Shown here: positions 37,601 to 52,489 of the stretch, one piece after another | Layout of the letters: every line of letters begins with the position of its first letter | Numbering within the stretch: position 1 is the stretch's first letter | Source of the DNA: Coriaria nepalensis | Lineage: Eukaryota > Streptophyta > Magnoliopsida > Cucurbitales > Coriariaceae | Length of the DNA stretch: 64,000 bases | Assembly (NCBI GenBank): GCA_027186245.1 | Contig: CP114484.1 | Span: forward strand, 9,518,001-9,582,000 | Direction of reading: 5' to 3' | The notes under the pieces: model-generated | Database searches by the model: none | The model's input: the letters and a program-made list of their open reading frames with translations, nothing else | What the model was told of the DNA's origin: nothing | Program-made: the position numbers and the translations under genes

Positions 37601-40562
37601 TATACAATTTCATCAACAAGGAAGATTCTATCAAGCATTCATCACTTGTTCTATCAGCCACAATCCATCTCTTGGACCTTTTAGATTGACATTATTGTTG
37701 GTACTATTATACAGAAGGGAAATCAGTGCAAGAAATGGTGGTTGAAGCGCTTCGACATGTTCCTAATGAGGATGGTTAGTTTCAACACTATGCACCTGTA
37801 TAAAATCTTAGTTCTATTTGTATCAAGCTCCTGTACTTTAGAACAAATCTCTGATACTTGTTATTTATATCAAATGCAGGAGACAAAAATATTCAACTGG
37901 TAATTTTTTATCCCCAATTTATCTTATTTATGAAGTGAAATAGTTTCTTATAAGAGTTAGGGGCCATTCTTTCTGGATCTTTGTCTATCAGGTCAACCAG
38001 ATCAGGGACTCCTTAGCTATAATGGGTGATAACAGCACAGCATTCAGCTTACCACAAGTATGAATTTGCCTCAATTTTTAATCTGCAGTTGGATATTTCT
38101 TCTCTCCTCCTTATTTATCGTTTGATATTCCATTGTTTCCGTGCATCCTACTGGATAGCTGAGAGAGAGAACTATCTTACGTGTTGATACTTTGACATGT
38201 GAGACCCAACACGTGATATGATGAGGATTGAGGACCTGTGCGCTTTCAAAATACAATGGATACTTTTTTTTTTTTTTTAATGAGACATTCAAGTCAATTT
38301 GTGGGAAGAATGCCACTCCTTTGTTTCCTTAGATGTTATTCTTGGATGCTTATCCATATACTTCAGAACTACATGATTGTTTTCATGAGTTGGCGTACCC
38401 GAGTATCTTGTTGCAACAATTATGAAAAATGGATAGTCCCTTCAATGAATTAGACCTGAAATTTGAAGCCAACTAAGATGTATGGATTCTATTGACCATT
38501 AATATTATTTCTATTAGAAATTTGAGTTTGGAACTGATGTCTGCCTAGGTTAAGCTTTGTTGACATCTGCTCTTGTGCACAAGCCAAATTCTGAAGAATC
38601 CAACCACAGAACTGGTTGATGATTTGGACCATCGAAATTAAGGGATATATGTGCATGCCAGAATGATTTATATTCATGGTTCTCAGTTTTGAATAACTAA
38701 ACGAAAAAGATTGGGAAACTTGTTCTACTTTACAGATTACACATTTGGTTTCTTCTACAAAAACACCAATACTTTCTTAGTTTACTATAAGATTTGTTTT
38801 CTGCTAGTCATTCCAACTAGTTTTTTTATTTTTTTTTCCTCCCCCTTTCAAAAATACTTTTAAATCTGACAGCTTGTGATTTGGATTTCCAAACAGCCTC
38901 ATCTCCAGAGAACGAAGCTATGTGACATGAAGGATGGTGACCTTGATCCAATGTATGTTCAGAGGAGGGAGGAACTGAAAAAGCTTGTTTCTAGCATTAT
39001 CCGCCCTAAGATTGTGCAGGGAAAAAGTCTTAATGGAAAGGAGTTTGTATCTTTCCTAGAGCAGGTAGTCTCTTCAATTTACTACCACCTTAGTTGTTAA
39101 TTATGTTCATAACCCCTGAGGTTGTTGAAATGAAATTCGTATTGTATTTTGGGTTTGTTGAAATGAATTCTGATACTTGGCTTTTCAGATTCTTGAAGCA
39201 TTGAACAAAGGAGAGATTCCATCAACAGGCTCCCTTGTAGAGATTTTCAATAAGGGCATTCTTGAGCGTTGTTTGAACATATACAGCAAAAGGATGAATA
39301 AAGTTCACTTGCCTCTATCAGAACAATCTTTATCAGATGCCCATGCAACATCCAGAGAAGAAGCAATGAGGGTTTTCGACGAGCAACATTTTGGCCGTCA
39401 CCATGCGAAGAAATCAGCTATGCAACTAGATGAAGAAGTAGAAAAGGTTTGAACTGGCTGTTAATATTATTACCTAATTTACTTAGCTGTATCTTTTGGG
39501 CTTGAAATGTTTAGAAGGTTTGAAAAACTCAGTTACTAGTTCAAAAATTTAATGGAAGCTCAGTTTCATTCCCTGTTACTAAGTTCCTGTTAGGTAACGT
39601 TTAATTCAGTTCGTGGATGTTTCTAGACACCTTTGGTCTCTGTGGCTTGTAAAAGAACTAGGTGTTAAGACCCTTCCTTCTACCTCCTATTCATATGCCA
39701 GCTCTTTCACTTTAAAACCCCATGTCGTTCACCTTTCATCATTCTATGTAGGTGTTTAAGAATATCATAATGGCAAATGAATATCAGTCTTCAAAGCTTT
39801 GTGAAGCACTCTATACAAAGTGTGAGGATCAAATGGAGAACCTCCAAGTCCTTAGACTTCCCTCAATGGCAAAGTTCAATGCTGGCTTCCTCCAATGCAA
39901 TCAAAGTTTCGAGCGACTATGTGTTGGACCTTCAAAAGTGAACTATGAGCAACGCATGGTGAAGGTTAGGTGGACAACAGATTTCCCTCCTCTAATTTTT
40001 AACATGTTTAACTTTCTCTTACGTGGATCTTCCATGCAATCTCATGCAGATGCTAGGGAAGTCAAGATCTCTATTTATAAAGGAATACAACCACCGTCTT
40101 TTTAATTGGCTAGTGGCATTCTCCCTTGTGATGGTGGTGGTCGGAAGGTTTATTATAAAATTCTTTTTGATTGAAATTGGAGCATGGATACTCTTTATCT
40201 TCTTGGAGACATATACAAGGATGTTTTGGTCGGCAGAGACTCTCTATTACAACCCTGTTTGGCATGTCATTGTATCCGCCTGGGAAGCCTTTGTTTACAG
40301 TCCTATCCTTGATTTGGACAGGTGAGAACACATTTGTTTCCTTCCTCTCTTTTTTCTTGCCTCGTACAAAATTGGAGGCATTCATTCACTGGGAATTTGT
40401 GTCCTATGTTCTTAATACAGATGGGCAATCCCTCTTGGTATACTTGCTGCGATATTGGTTATATATTGGCGGTGTTATGGAAGAAGAAAACACGGATCCC
40501 GTTGGCTATTACCATTGTACAACAGTAACAAAAGTGGGTCGAATAGACCACGGTCAGACTAA
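34693..40562 (+). CDS. Guanylate-binding (GBP/atlastin-like) GTPase, 602 aa
   Basis: Seventeen exons: 34693-34781, 35553-35655, 36060-36129, 36209-36247, 36322-36439, 36540-36597, 37049-37113, 37275-37281, 37363-37423, 37715-37774, 37880-37899, 37992-38057, 38897-39064, 39189-39446, 39752-39964, 40050-40321 and 40421-40562. The frame is continuous over 603 codons. GBPs are large dynamin-related GTPases. Seen: an N-terminal signal peptide or anchor (MEISPWVLVSAIVLCFFASG), P-loop GPYRSGKS at 67-74, switch region MRDTQTKGIWVW, the DTEGFES G3-type box, a helical middle, and two to three hydrophobic segments at the C-terminus (FNWLVAFSLVMVVVG, then AWILFIFLE, and WAIPLGILAAILVIYW), then a basic tail. 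Likely acts at the endomembrane; the exact role is unknown. Length equals what I recall for Arabidopsis At2g38840. Exon 8 is a 7-nt microexon. Confidence 0.92.
36771..36800 (+). repeat. T/G homopolymer tracts in GBP intron
   Basis: A T run is followed directly by a run of about 14 G within the intron between exons 6 and 7. Such runs are prone to length errors in assembly. Confidence 0.7.
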
Positions 40563-41605
40563 ATCAATAGTGACTACATACGGTTCAAGCATTCTAGAGA
40601 ATATGGTTTGGCGAGCTCTTATCGTTTTTTTATTTTTTTGGTTTTATACAAAATAGGTATTTTAATTTATGAAGAGCTGAAAGATGAAGATGATAACAGT
40701 GGCTGTATCCATAGTCATTCCCAATAGCTTTTGTACTTTATAGTTCCACATTCTTTTGATTATTTGAAATGTCTTCCTTCCTCAAATAGGTCGCCCCCTT
40801 TCACCTAATGTCTTTAAACAGAGAAAGTAAAAGGAAAAGCATATAATGAATGGCCTCCTTGTTACATACAAGGACAGGGGAAAAAGGCAATTAAACTTTC
40901 TGAAGGTTCATATTTAAGAATGGATCATAGTAAAACAAGAACTTACCCTAACTAAGATTTTGTTTTCTTCATTAACTTCATATCTAGACCATCATCATAT
41001 TAACCTTTGAAAACCCAAGTACAGAGATTCTACTTTGTTAACATTTTTTGTTTCATTATAATTATAATTTGAATTTTATTATTAGTTATAGTTGGAATAA
41101 ACTTTTTAAACTAGTCTTTAGATGAAATTTGAAGAATTTTTTTTGAATTTTTTATTTTCTTTTATTCTTCGTTTAGGTTTTGATCTATGGATATAATAAG
41201 AATTGGTGGAATGAGAATTGTTAAAATTATGAATAAAATAAGATTCGTACATAAATAGAATAATGGAGATTAGAATTAAATTTATATTTTTTTTTATTAT
41301 TCACATTATCATCCTTTAAATAATTAATGAGAAAAAATTATTTTTATTTAATCAAAAAAACAAAAAATAAATCCTCTTAATATCAAAAAATAGATAAAAT
41401 ATAACAAAAAATAAATCGATTTAATTTCTTAATTTCTCATTAAAATTTAAACCCAAATTGCTACCGATCAGATGCATCTCTTAAGCCCATGTATTTATAA
41501 AAGTTTACTTTCCGGTTCTTCATCCTACAAACACTAGCGACCGTAAACGGAGGGCAGCGTTCATAACTCTATACTTCAGCTTTTCTCCGAGTCAATCCTC
41601 CTCCG
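40563..41605. other. GBP 3' flank and GCN5 promoter
   Basis: AT-rich spacer with no coding signal. A TATA-like element (tatttataaaag, about 41492-41503) sits about 105 bp before the GCN5 ATG and is a plausible core promoter. Confidence 0.5.
41492..41503 (+). promoter_or_regulatory. Candidate TATA box of the GCN5 gene
   Basis: The sequence tatttataaaag closely fits the plant TATA consensus and lies 103 bp upstream of the start codon, leaving room for a leader of about 70 bp. Confidence 0.45.
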
Positions 41606-45863
<4,258 letters not shown>

Positions 45864-46243
45864 TGGTTCATTGGTACCAATTCATGCAATCCCTTTTTAA
45901 TCGGTTTGGGTCGATTGTTTAGAGCTGTACTATATATAGACTATAGCGAACGATTATTCTTACATAATTTGCGGATTTAAGTATGGGTCTATTACTCATT
46001 ATTTATGGCCAATTTTTATGGTGGAATTTCAACCGTACGTTTTTACACGTTCAATGTTGCTCGGTCCTTGTTAACTTTGGCTCTCGCGCGAAATCTTGAC
46101 CTTTGACCAAACTGAAGTAACTGATTATTAACCGAAAAAGGTTAGGAGAGCCTGCAAATACGGACCACATTTCCCTCAGAACAAAACATATAAACATCAT
46201 CTGAAACCTATTTCAGCAACAGAAGAACACAGCATAAAACATC
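45864..46243. other. GCN5 3' flank and TLP promoter
   Basis: No coding signal. A weak TATA-like string (catataaacatc, about 46187-46198) precedes the thaumatin-like start by about 50 bp. Confidence 0.4.
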
Positions 46244-47487
46244 ATGGCAGGGCAGTCACTCTTCAACCTTTCACTTACCTTCCTCTTCTTCCTCGTTGGT
46301 AATCAAACAGCTCCCCCTTTTTCTTCTTCTTTTATTACTTGCTTCACTTTTCCGACACTTCCATACAAATAACGTTCTCATTTTCATACCTACATCTTAA
46401 TATCATGTAACCACAAGGATTGGTCCTGTAGTCAAGGCACAAGGCTTTAGGTAAGATCCACCTCGAAGTCTTGTGTTTGAACACTACAGAGACTAAATTG
46501 TAAGGTGTAGCGCAATTGATCGCTTGCGCTCCAATGGAATTGAATGATTCGAGCATTGCCTGAGTTCAAGACCCATCGGAAGCACCTGGCTCATGATCGC
46601 TCACCCGACTGGGGATTAGTCGAGGTGCGCAAAAGTTGGCCCGGTTTACCACGTGGTGAAAATAATAAAAATAATAAAAAATCTCAACATCATGTTACAT
46701 TTGATGTAGTAATTATAGAAAACTTCTTTTCATATGCTACATGTAACAGTTTATTAAAATCTTACATGATATTGTTATATCAAGCTAATTAGTTTATGAT
46801 TCGACTACATTCGCAGACGCTCGTGCAGCTAAAATTACAGTTACAAACAACTGTAGGAGGACCATATGGCCTGCCGTTCTATCTAGCGGGCAGCAATTAC
46901 CAACAACCGGGTTTGCATTGGAACCCAAACAATCTCACTCATTCAATGTGCCCGCCCCATGGTCAGGCCGGGTATGGGCTAGAACCAGATGTTCCACACT
47001 CACAGGAAAATTTGCGTGCCGGACTGGAGACTGTGGGACCGGACAAGTCTCATGCAATGGCCTCGGAGGGGCCCCACCGGCAAGTCTAGCAGAATTGACT
47101 GTAGCACCAAATGGAGGACAGGACTTCTACGACATTAGCCTTGTAGACGGGTTCAACCTCCAAGTTTCGATGGCCCCACAGGGCGGGACAGGGCAGTGTG
47201 CGTCCTCAACTTGCCGGGGACTTGTAAACAGGGTTTGTCCTGCTCCGTTGCAGGTGAAGTCGCCACGTGGCAAGGTGATCGGGTGCAAGAGTGCTTGTGG
47301 GGCGTTTAATGAACCGCAGTTTTGTTGTAGCGGGGAGTTTAATGACCCAAATAAGTGCACGCCGTCGAATTATTCGAAGATATTTAAGCAACAATGCCCT
47401 CAGGCTTATAGCTATGCTTATGATGATAAAACTAGCACTTTTACTTGCAATAGTAGTCCTAACTACGTGATCACCTTCTGCCCTTGA
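46244..47487 (+). CDS. Thaumatin-like protein (PR-5 family), 241 aa, secreted
   Basis: Two exons: 46244-46298 and 46817-47487, joined in phase 1 inside the signal peptide. Thaumatin-like proteins are extracellular or vacuolar PR-5 proteins, some with beta-1,3-glucan binding and antifungal activity. Seen: a hydrophobic signal peptide (MAGQSLFNLSLTFLFFLVDA), the mature start AKITVTNNC, a family signature GRVWARTRC with GKFACRTGDCGTG, exactly 16 cysteines in the mature chain as in the large TLP class, and a probable REDDD acidic cleft (R of WARTRC, E of LAELTV, D residues of GGQDFYDISLVDGFN). The last residues are YVITFCP. The 518-bp intron contains a SINE. A damaged second copy lies about 340 bp downstream, so this is one of a tandem pair. 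Confidence 0.94.
46412..46688 (+). mobile_element. tRNA-derived SINE (Au-like 3' end) in the TLP intron
   Basis: The intron holds a pol III-type unit: a box A-like string at 46508 (tagcgcaatt) and a box B-like string at 46562 (gagttcaagacc), then a 3' segment (gtcgaggtgcgcaaaagttg, followed by gcccgg) resembling plant Au-type SINEs, ending in an A-rich AATAA tail (46657-46683). Imperfect 10-bp direct repeats flank it: atcatgtaac (46402-46411) and atcatgttac (46689-46698), 9 of 10 identical. Upstream, still inside the repeats, is a second tRNA-like stretch (box A-like at 46429, box B-like near 46474). Confidence 0.65.
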
Positions 47488-47824
47488 AATACTAGCCAGT
47501 GCCGAGCCAAAGTAATAATCTAATAATCTATCCGTCTCTCTTTGTACACTTTTTTTCTTTTTTTAATTTCTTAGAAAGCAATGTAAGCAAAATATGTAAG
47601 ATAACATACGCAACTGATTTGTAACTATCTATTTAGCTAAGAGAACTGCTTTCATGTCGTTTTGTATGCTACGGATAGAGTTTTTGTTGCTCTAAGCCTC
47701 TCTCAATGTATATCTTCATGCATGCAGGGTTTCATCTAGCTACCAACCTCTGCCCTTTTTGTATAATATATATACGAGTATGTACGTACAGTTTCCAAAG
47801 AAAGAAAGAGAAACACATATGAGT
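47488..47824. other. TLP 3' flank
   Basis: A non-coding T-rich stretch between the intact thaumatin-like gene and the start-like exon of its broken copy. Confidence 0.5.
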
Positions 47825-48966
47825 ATGGCGTGCCAAGAGCTCTTGATCAGCCTTTCAGTGATCTTTCTCTTCCTTTTTTTCTTCTTCTTTCTCCTACATT
47901 CGTTTATGGTTATTTCAAATTCATCTTTGGCTCAAGATTCACAGTAATTACTGACACACTATCATGCAACAAATACTAGTCTACACATTAATTCGACTTT
48001 ATATAACAATCATGAATGTGAGCGAGAACTAATGTTGCGTTGCTCAATTGGCAGTGGCTCAGGCAACTAAGATAATAGTCACAAACCACTGCGCAACAAC
48101 CACATGGCCCGCAACCCTATCTATTGGGACCCAATTATCAACAACCGGATTCGCATTAGCGCCAACACAATAAACTGTCTTCTACGCCACACAAGCACTC
48201 TTACAAGCATATGGGCAGGAACTCAATGCTCCATGATCGCAGGAAGGTTCACATGCCTAGCCGGGGACTGGGAGACTGGTCAAATCTCATGTAACGGCCG
48301 CAGAGGGGCCCCACCTGCAATCCTAGCAGAATTCCCGGTTGCACCGAACGGAGGACAGGACTTCTATGATGTCAGCCTCGTTGAACCCCCCTGCAACCCT
48401 AGCAGAATTCACAGTTGCACCGAACGGAGGATAGGACTTCTATGATGTTAGCCTTGTTGACGGGTTCAACCTCCCCATTTGAGTGGCCACACAGGGCAGA
48501 AGCAGGGTGTGTGGGCCTACCAATTGCCATGCAAATGTGAATGCAGTTTGTCCAGCCGGCCCAGTTGCAGGTGAAACCACCGCAGGGCCAAGTGATTGCT
48601 TGTAAGAGTGCTTGTGTGGCGTTTAATCAGCCACAGTATTGTTGGCCTTGTTGCAGGTGAAAACACCGCAGGGCCAAGTGATTGCTTGCAAGAGTGCTTG
48701 TGTGGCGTTTAATCAGCCACAGTATTGTTGGCCTTGTTGCAGGTGAAAACACCGCAGGGCCAAGTGATTGCTTGCAAGAGTGCTTGTGTGGCGTTTAATC
48801 AGCCACTGTATTGTTGCACCGGAGAGTATAGCACCCTGAATAAATGCAAGCCCACGGGCTATTTGCTGATCTTTAAGAGGCAGTGCCCACCGGAGAGTAT
48901 GCCAATCAAACTAGCTTCTTCACTTGCAACAATAGACCTAATTACCTGATCACCTTTTGCCGTTGA
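47825..48966 (+). pseudogene. Thaumatin-like pseudogene (tandem copy)
   Basis: A signal-peptide-like first exon (47825 onward, starts MACQELLISLSVIFLF) is followed by an intron-like gap and a second-exon homologue from about 48053 (VAQATKIIVTNHC). An in-frame stop occurs about 40 codons into exon 2 (near 48168), followed by frameshifts. Parts are tandemly duplicated: 76 bp near 48315/48391 and an 86-bp unit starting at 48564, 48650 and 48736. Neither length is a multiple of three, so each duplication breaks the frame. The far end (about 48800-48966) again resembles the TLP C-terminus, ending in a YLITFCR-like string, TGA. It is paralogous to the gene at 46244-47487 and cannot make a full-length protein. 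Confidence 0.88.
48564..48821 (+). repeat. 86-bp tandem repeat, three copies, inside the TLP pseudogene
   Basis: Each unit begins 'gttgcaggtgaaa' and contains 'tgtggcgtttaatcagccac'. The spacing is exactly 86 bp twice, with few mismatches between units, so the expansion is recent relative to the gene duplication. Confidence 0.9.
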
Positions 48967-49235
48967 TCATATCAGATCAAGAATTATGGAATAAAGTAAA
49001 ATGACCGGTTCAAAAATCACTTGTAGATTATTACAGGTGAAAAAATTATACCTATTTCATTCAAAATAAAGTTTTGCTTTCTCATATGTTTCTCCCTTAT
49101 TCTTTCATTCCCCTCCCCATCTTGATCATGACTTCATAACAATAATACCATTCATTGTTTAATGTTTTCTACAAGGGAGAGTGTTTAAGATTAGGAAACA
49201 AAATGTGGGTGATTACACTAAAAAACCAAGGGTTC
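48967..49235. other. Convergent 3' flanks
   Basis: A short spacer between the TLP pseudogene and the 3' end of the minus-strand tryptophan synthase gene. No features were seen. Confidence 0.5.
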
Positions 49236-51530
49236 TCAAGAAAGAGCAGAAGTCAAGGATTTTGTAAGCTTTTCCAGTTCCTTCAACCCCTCTGCAGAAG
49301 ATTTCGCCTCGCCCAACACCTTTACCATTGCACTACCCACAATCACACCATCAGCTCCCCAACCAGCTACCTATTATTAGATTAAATGAATAAATAGTAC
49401 AAATTTGTATATAGGCACAGAGACAAGAAGTCCGTGAAACTGTAAGCATTAATTCATGTACAACATTAAGTCTGACCTGTTTGACATGCTCCGGTTTGGA
49501 TATGCCAAACCCAACTGCTACAGGCTTTTTTGTTGCCTGTCGTGTATATGTAAAGTGTCAATCAATATATATAGCGATTCTTTTTCAAGCCTTACAAGTT
49601 CAACTCATGAGCATAGGACATTCCATCAAACACACTGTATTTTACATGCTCATACCACACTTGAAGACCTACTCATTTCTCTTTGCACTAATTAAGAAGA
49701 CAGACCTCTTTAATTTCCTGGAGAAGAGTTTCAACTTTTCCACTCACTGAGGCACGGGCACCAGTAACTCCAACCGAGCTCACCTATAATTGAAGAGACT
49801 CTTTAACAGTTATTTCCTACTCGAAATATGTGTTTTATTCTCATACATATATATATTATTTTCAATTTAGAAAGCAGTTTAATGTGTGGATAGGTTTTTC
49901 ATACACACCAGAATAGCTGATGGGATTTAATATACAAAATTACAGAAATATAAGATACAAGATTGAGCAATGAAGGAATATCTTACAAGATAAACAAATC
50001 CTTCTGAAGCTTCAACAATGGCTTTCATCCGATCAGTTGGGGTAGTAGGTGTAGTGAGTAGAACCTTATGCAACACCAAAAAGACATGTGAAAGATCAAC
50101 TCATTTTCTTTCACACGTACACACATTGTTATTTTCATGTATTTGAAGATGATAAAATGAAGAATCAAAACGGGATGAAAATGAGTAACTAACACACAAA
50201 GATTAATGAAAAGGATTAGGCCTTTTTATTTCATAAGGTACTGGCAAAGCAATTGATTAAGTATCTCTACGCAAAAGAATGGAAAAGGAATCACCAGTTC
50301 AATATTGTTCTTTGCAGCTTCCTTTCTCAACAATTTAGACTCCTCGAGTGGAACATCAGGAACCACAAGTCCTGCAAACAAGCACAGCGCAAATTTATTA
50401 GAGAAAATAAAAGTACAATTATCTCAATGATAGCTAAAAAGTTAGGAATTAGGTTTTACTATTTCAAGGTATAATAAGACTCACAGATTTTAAGTATGTT
50501 AGAACTTACCACGTACACCCACATCTCTTATTATGGACATAAATTTCCCGGTACCAAGCTTGAGAATAGGGTTGTAGTATGAAAACAAAGCAATGGGGCA
50601 AGAGAGTTGAGGAACTACCTGTGTAAGTCAACAATCAGAACCAGAAGGAGAAGATTGAAATAAAAAAAGGGAACCAAAGTATAACTATAAGAATGGTAAA
50701 CATCAATCACTCCATTCAAGAATACCTCCTTCAACATTGAAATAATAGCATTGAAATTGATTCCCTTAGCCAATGCGCGTGTAGCCGCAGCCTGCAAATA
50801 TATAAACCCATAAGTGAAACGAACAGAGGATAATAGTACTATAACACAACAAAAGGGGAATAGTTAATAGGGTCAACCTGGATAACAGGACCATCAGCTA
50901 AGGGATCAGAATATGGAACACCCAGTTCAATAATGTCTGACCCACAAGAGTCTAGAACCTTCAATGCTTCTGCTGTTGTTGAAAGGTCAGGATCACCTGC
51001 TGTGATGAAGGGAATAAACGCCACCTTCATGCAATCCATACTATTCAGTACATTAATAAATAAAAAAACAGAACCCGATTTTTTCTTGGACAGACTCCAT
51101 GCTTACGATTTTCAGTTCCGAGTAAAAATTTTACTGAAAATATCAGTATTCAGCAATCATTCAGATTATTCAGAGTTAAACCCAGTAATCTGTACTAAAA
51201 AAAAAGCCAAGAAGCCCAACCCAAATGTAATAATCAATCGATAACATATAGCCAACAGTATTATGAAGTAAACCATATAGGCATGCAATGCATACTAAAT
51301 GCAAGGAATTAGAGAGAGAAAGCGATGATTACCTTGCCCCGTTCTCTCACTCTAGCGAATGTTTCAGAGAGGCCAACAGCAGCAGGTGGGGAGGAAGTAA
51401 GAGCAGCCATTCGAGTGAATCTTTTAGTTGGGAGAGTGGTTGAAATCAGAGAAGGTGAGCGGAAGAGGAAGTGGGTTTCAGGATTCTTAGCGAGATGAAG
51501 GAACCCACTTGATTTCAGAGCAATTTCCAT
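49236..51530 (-). CDS. TSA: Tryptophan synthase alpha chain, plastidial, 315 aa
   Basis: Nine exons on the minus strand: 51530-51333, 51024-50878, 50791-50726, 50618-50510, 50371-50295, 50064-49987, 49783-49706, 49536-49477 and 49370-49236. The alpha subunit cleaves indole-3-glycerol phosphate to indole and glyceraldehyde-3-phosphate, normally channelled to the beta subunit in the chloroplast. Seen: a Ser/Thr-rich transit peptide of about 45-50 residues, [20 protein letters not shown], then AGDPDL, and the active-site segment [17 protein letters not shown] in which E99 and D110 correspond to E. coli Glu49 and Asp60. Loop 6 is [13 protein letters not shown], and the C-terminal phosphate-binding region has [13 protein letters not shown] and [12 protein letters not shown]. 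Conservation of both catalytic acids suggests an active enzyme. It could serve tryptophan synthesis or, like BX1/IGL-type paralogues, free indole release; sequence alone does not decide. Confidence 0.96.
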
Positions 51531-51539
51531 TGAAGAAAA

Positions 51540-52489
51540 GAAAAGCGCGGCTCAGTCTGGGATTTCTTTTCGCTAGAAAGAGGGTTTAAATGGTTAAAAG
51601 GGGATTTTGATTTTGATCGCTCTGCTCAGTAATTTTCTGCTAAAACCGTAAAACGATTAGGTCAAAATGACAACTCACTGTCTCATCTAACGGTTACTGC
51701 TTTTAAGGTCTGTAGAGAAAATTTTATTTTATTTTATTTTATTTTATTTTATTTTATTATTTAGTTTATAAAATAATAGAATTAAAATAATTTTTTATTC
51801 TTATTTAAATAAAAATATTATTTTTTATTTTATTTTAAATATATATTTTTAATAAAAATAAAAATAAAAATTTATTTATATTTATTTTTTATTTTTAAAA
51901 TTTTATTATGATTCATATATAATTTTTGAAATTTTTTCTTTAAATAAATTTTAAAAAGTTATTATTATTTTCTCATTTTCATTTATTTTATATGTAATTA
52001 AATAAATATAAAAAAAAAATTTATTTTTATTCTATTATTATTATCGTTTTTATTTTTATAAAATAATCAAAACAAACGGACAATTAATTTCTACGGTCCA
52101 ACATTAATCAACCAAATTTATAGAGATTACTTAGGGGTGGAAAAAAGTTGTGACTGGGGAGCTATAGAGAGGGATGTTGTTCTTGATTGTATTTTGTAAT
52201 ATTATTATCAAGATTGATAATTTCAATCTTGATTTGACTTGCTATTGATATTTCGGAATCATGATTGGATGATTTGGAGTTTGGCAATTTTATTTATTTA
52301 ATATTATTCAATATCTAATTTCAATTCCGATCGGTATCAAAATTAGTGTTGAATCTAAAACCGAAATAGATATTATGCCAATATTTTATTTATTAGTAAA
52401 ATTTGATACGGATATCAACTTTAAAGTTAAACTCCCTTAATATGGATGTTGATATCGATGCTGCTAGCAAAATAAGATTATTTTAAAAA
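51540..52489. other. TSA promoter side and AT-rich spacer
   Basis: The first 150 bp probably contain the TSA promoter. The remainder is AT-rich with a (TTTTA)n run at 51721-51760 and no coding signal. Confidence 0.5.
51721..51760. repeat. (TTTTA)n microsatellite
   Basis: About eight pentanucleotide units at the start of an AT-rich spacer. Confidence 0.9.

Noticed and set aside
46412..46600. Possible functional tRNA genes in the TLP intron
   Set aside because: The box A/B spacing is tRNA-like, but acceptor stems do not pair convincingly and the unit has a SINE tail and flanking repeats.
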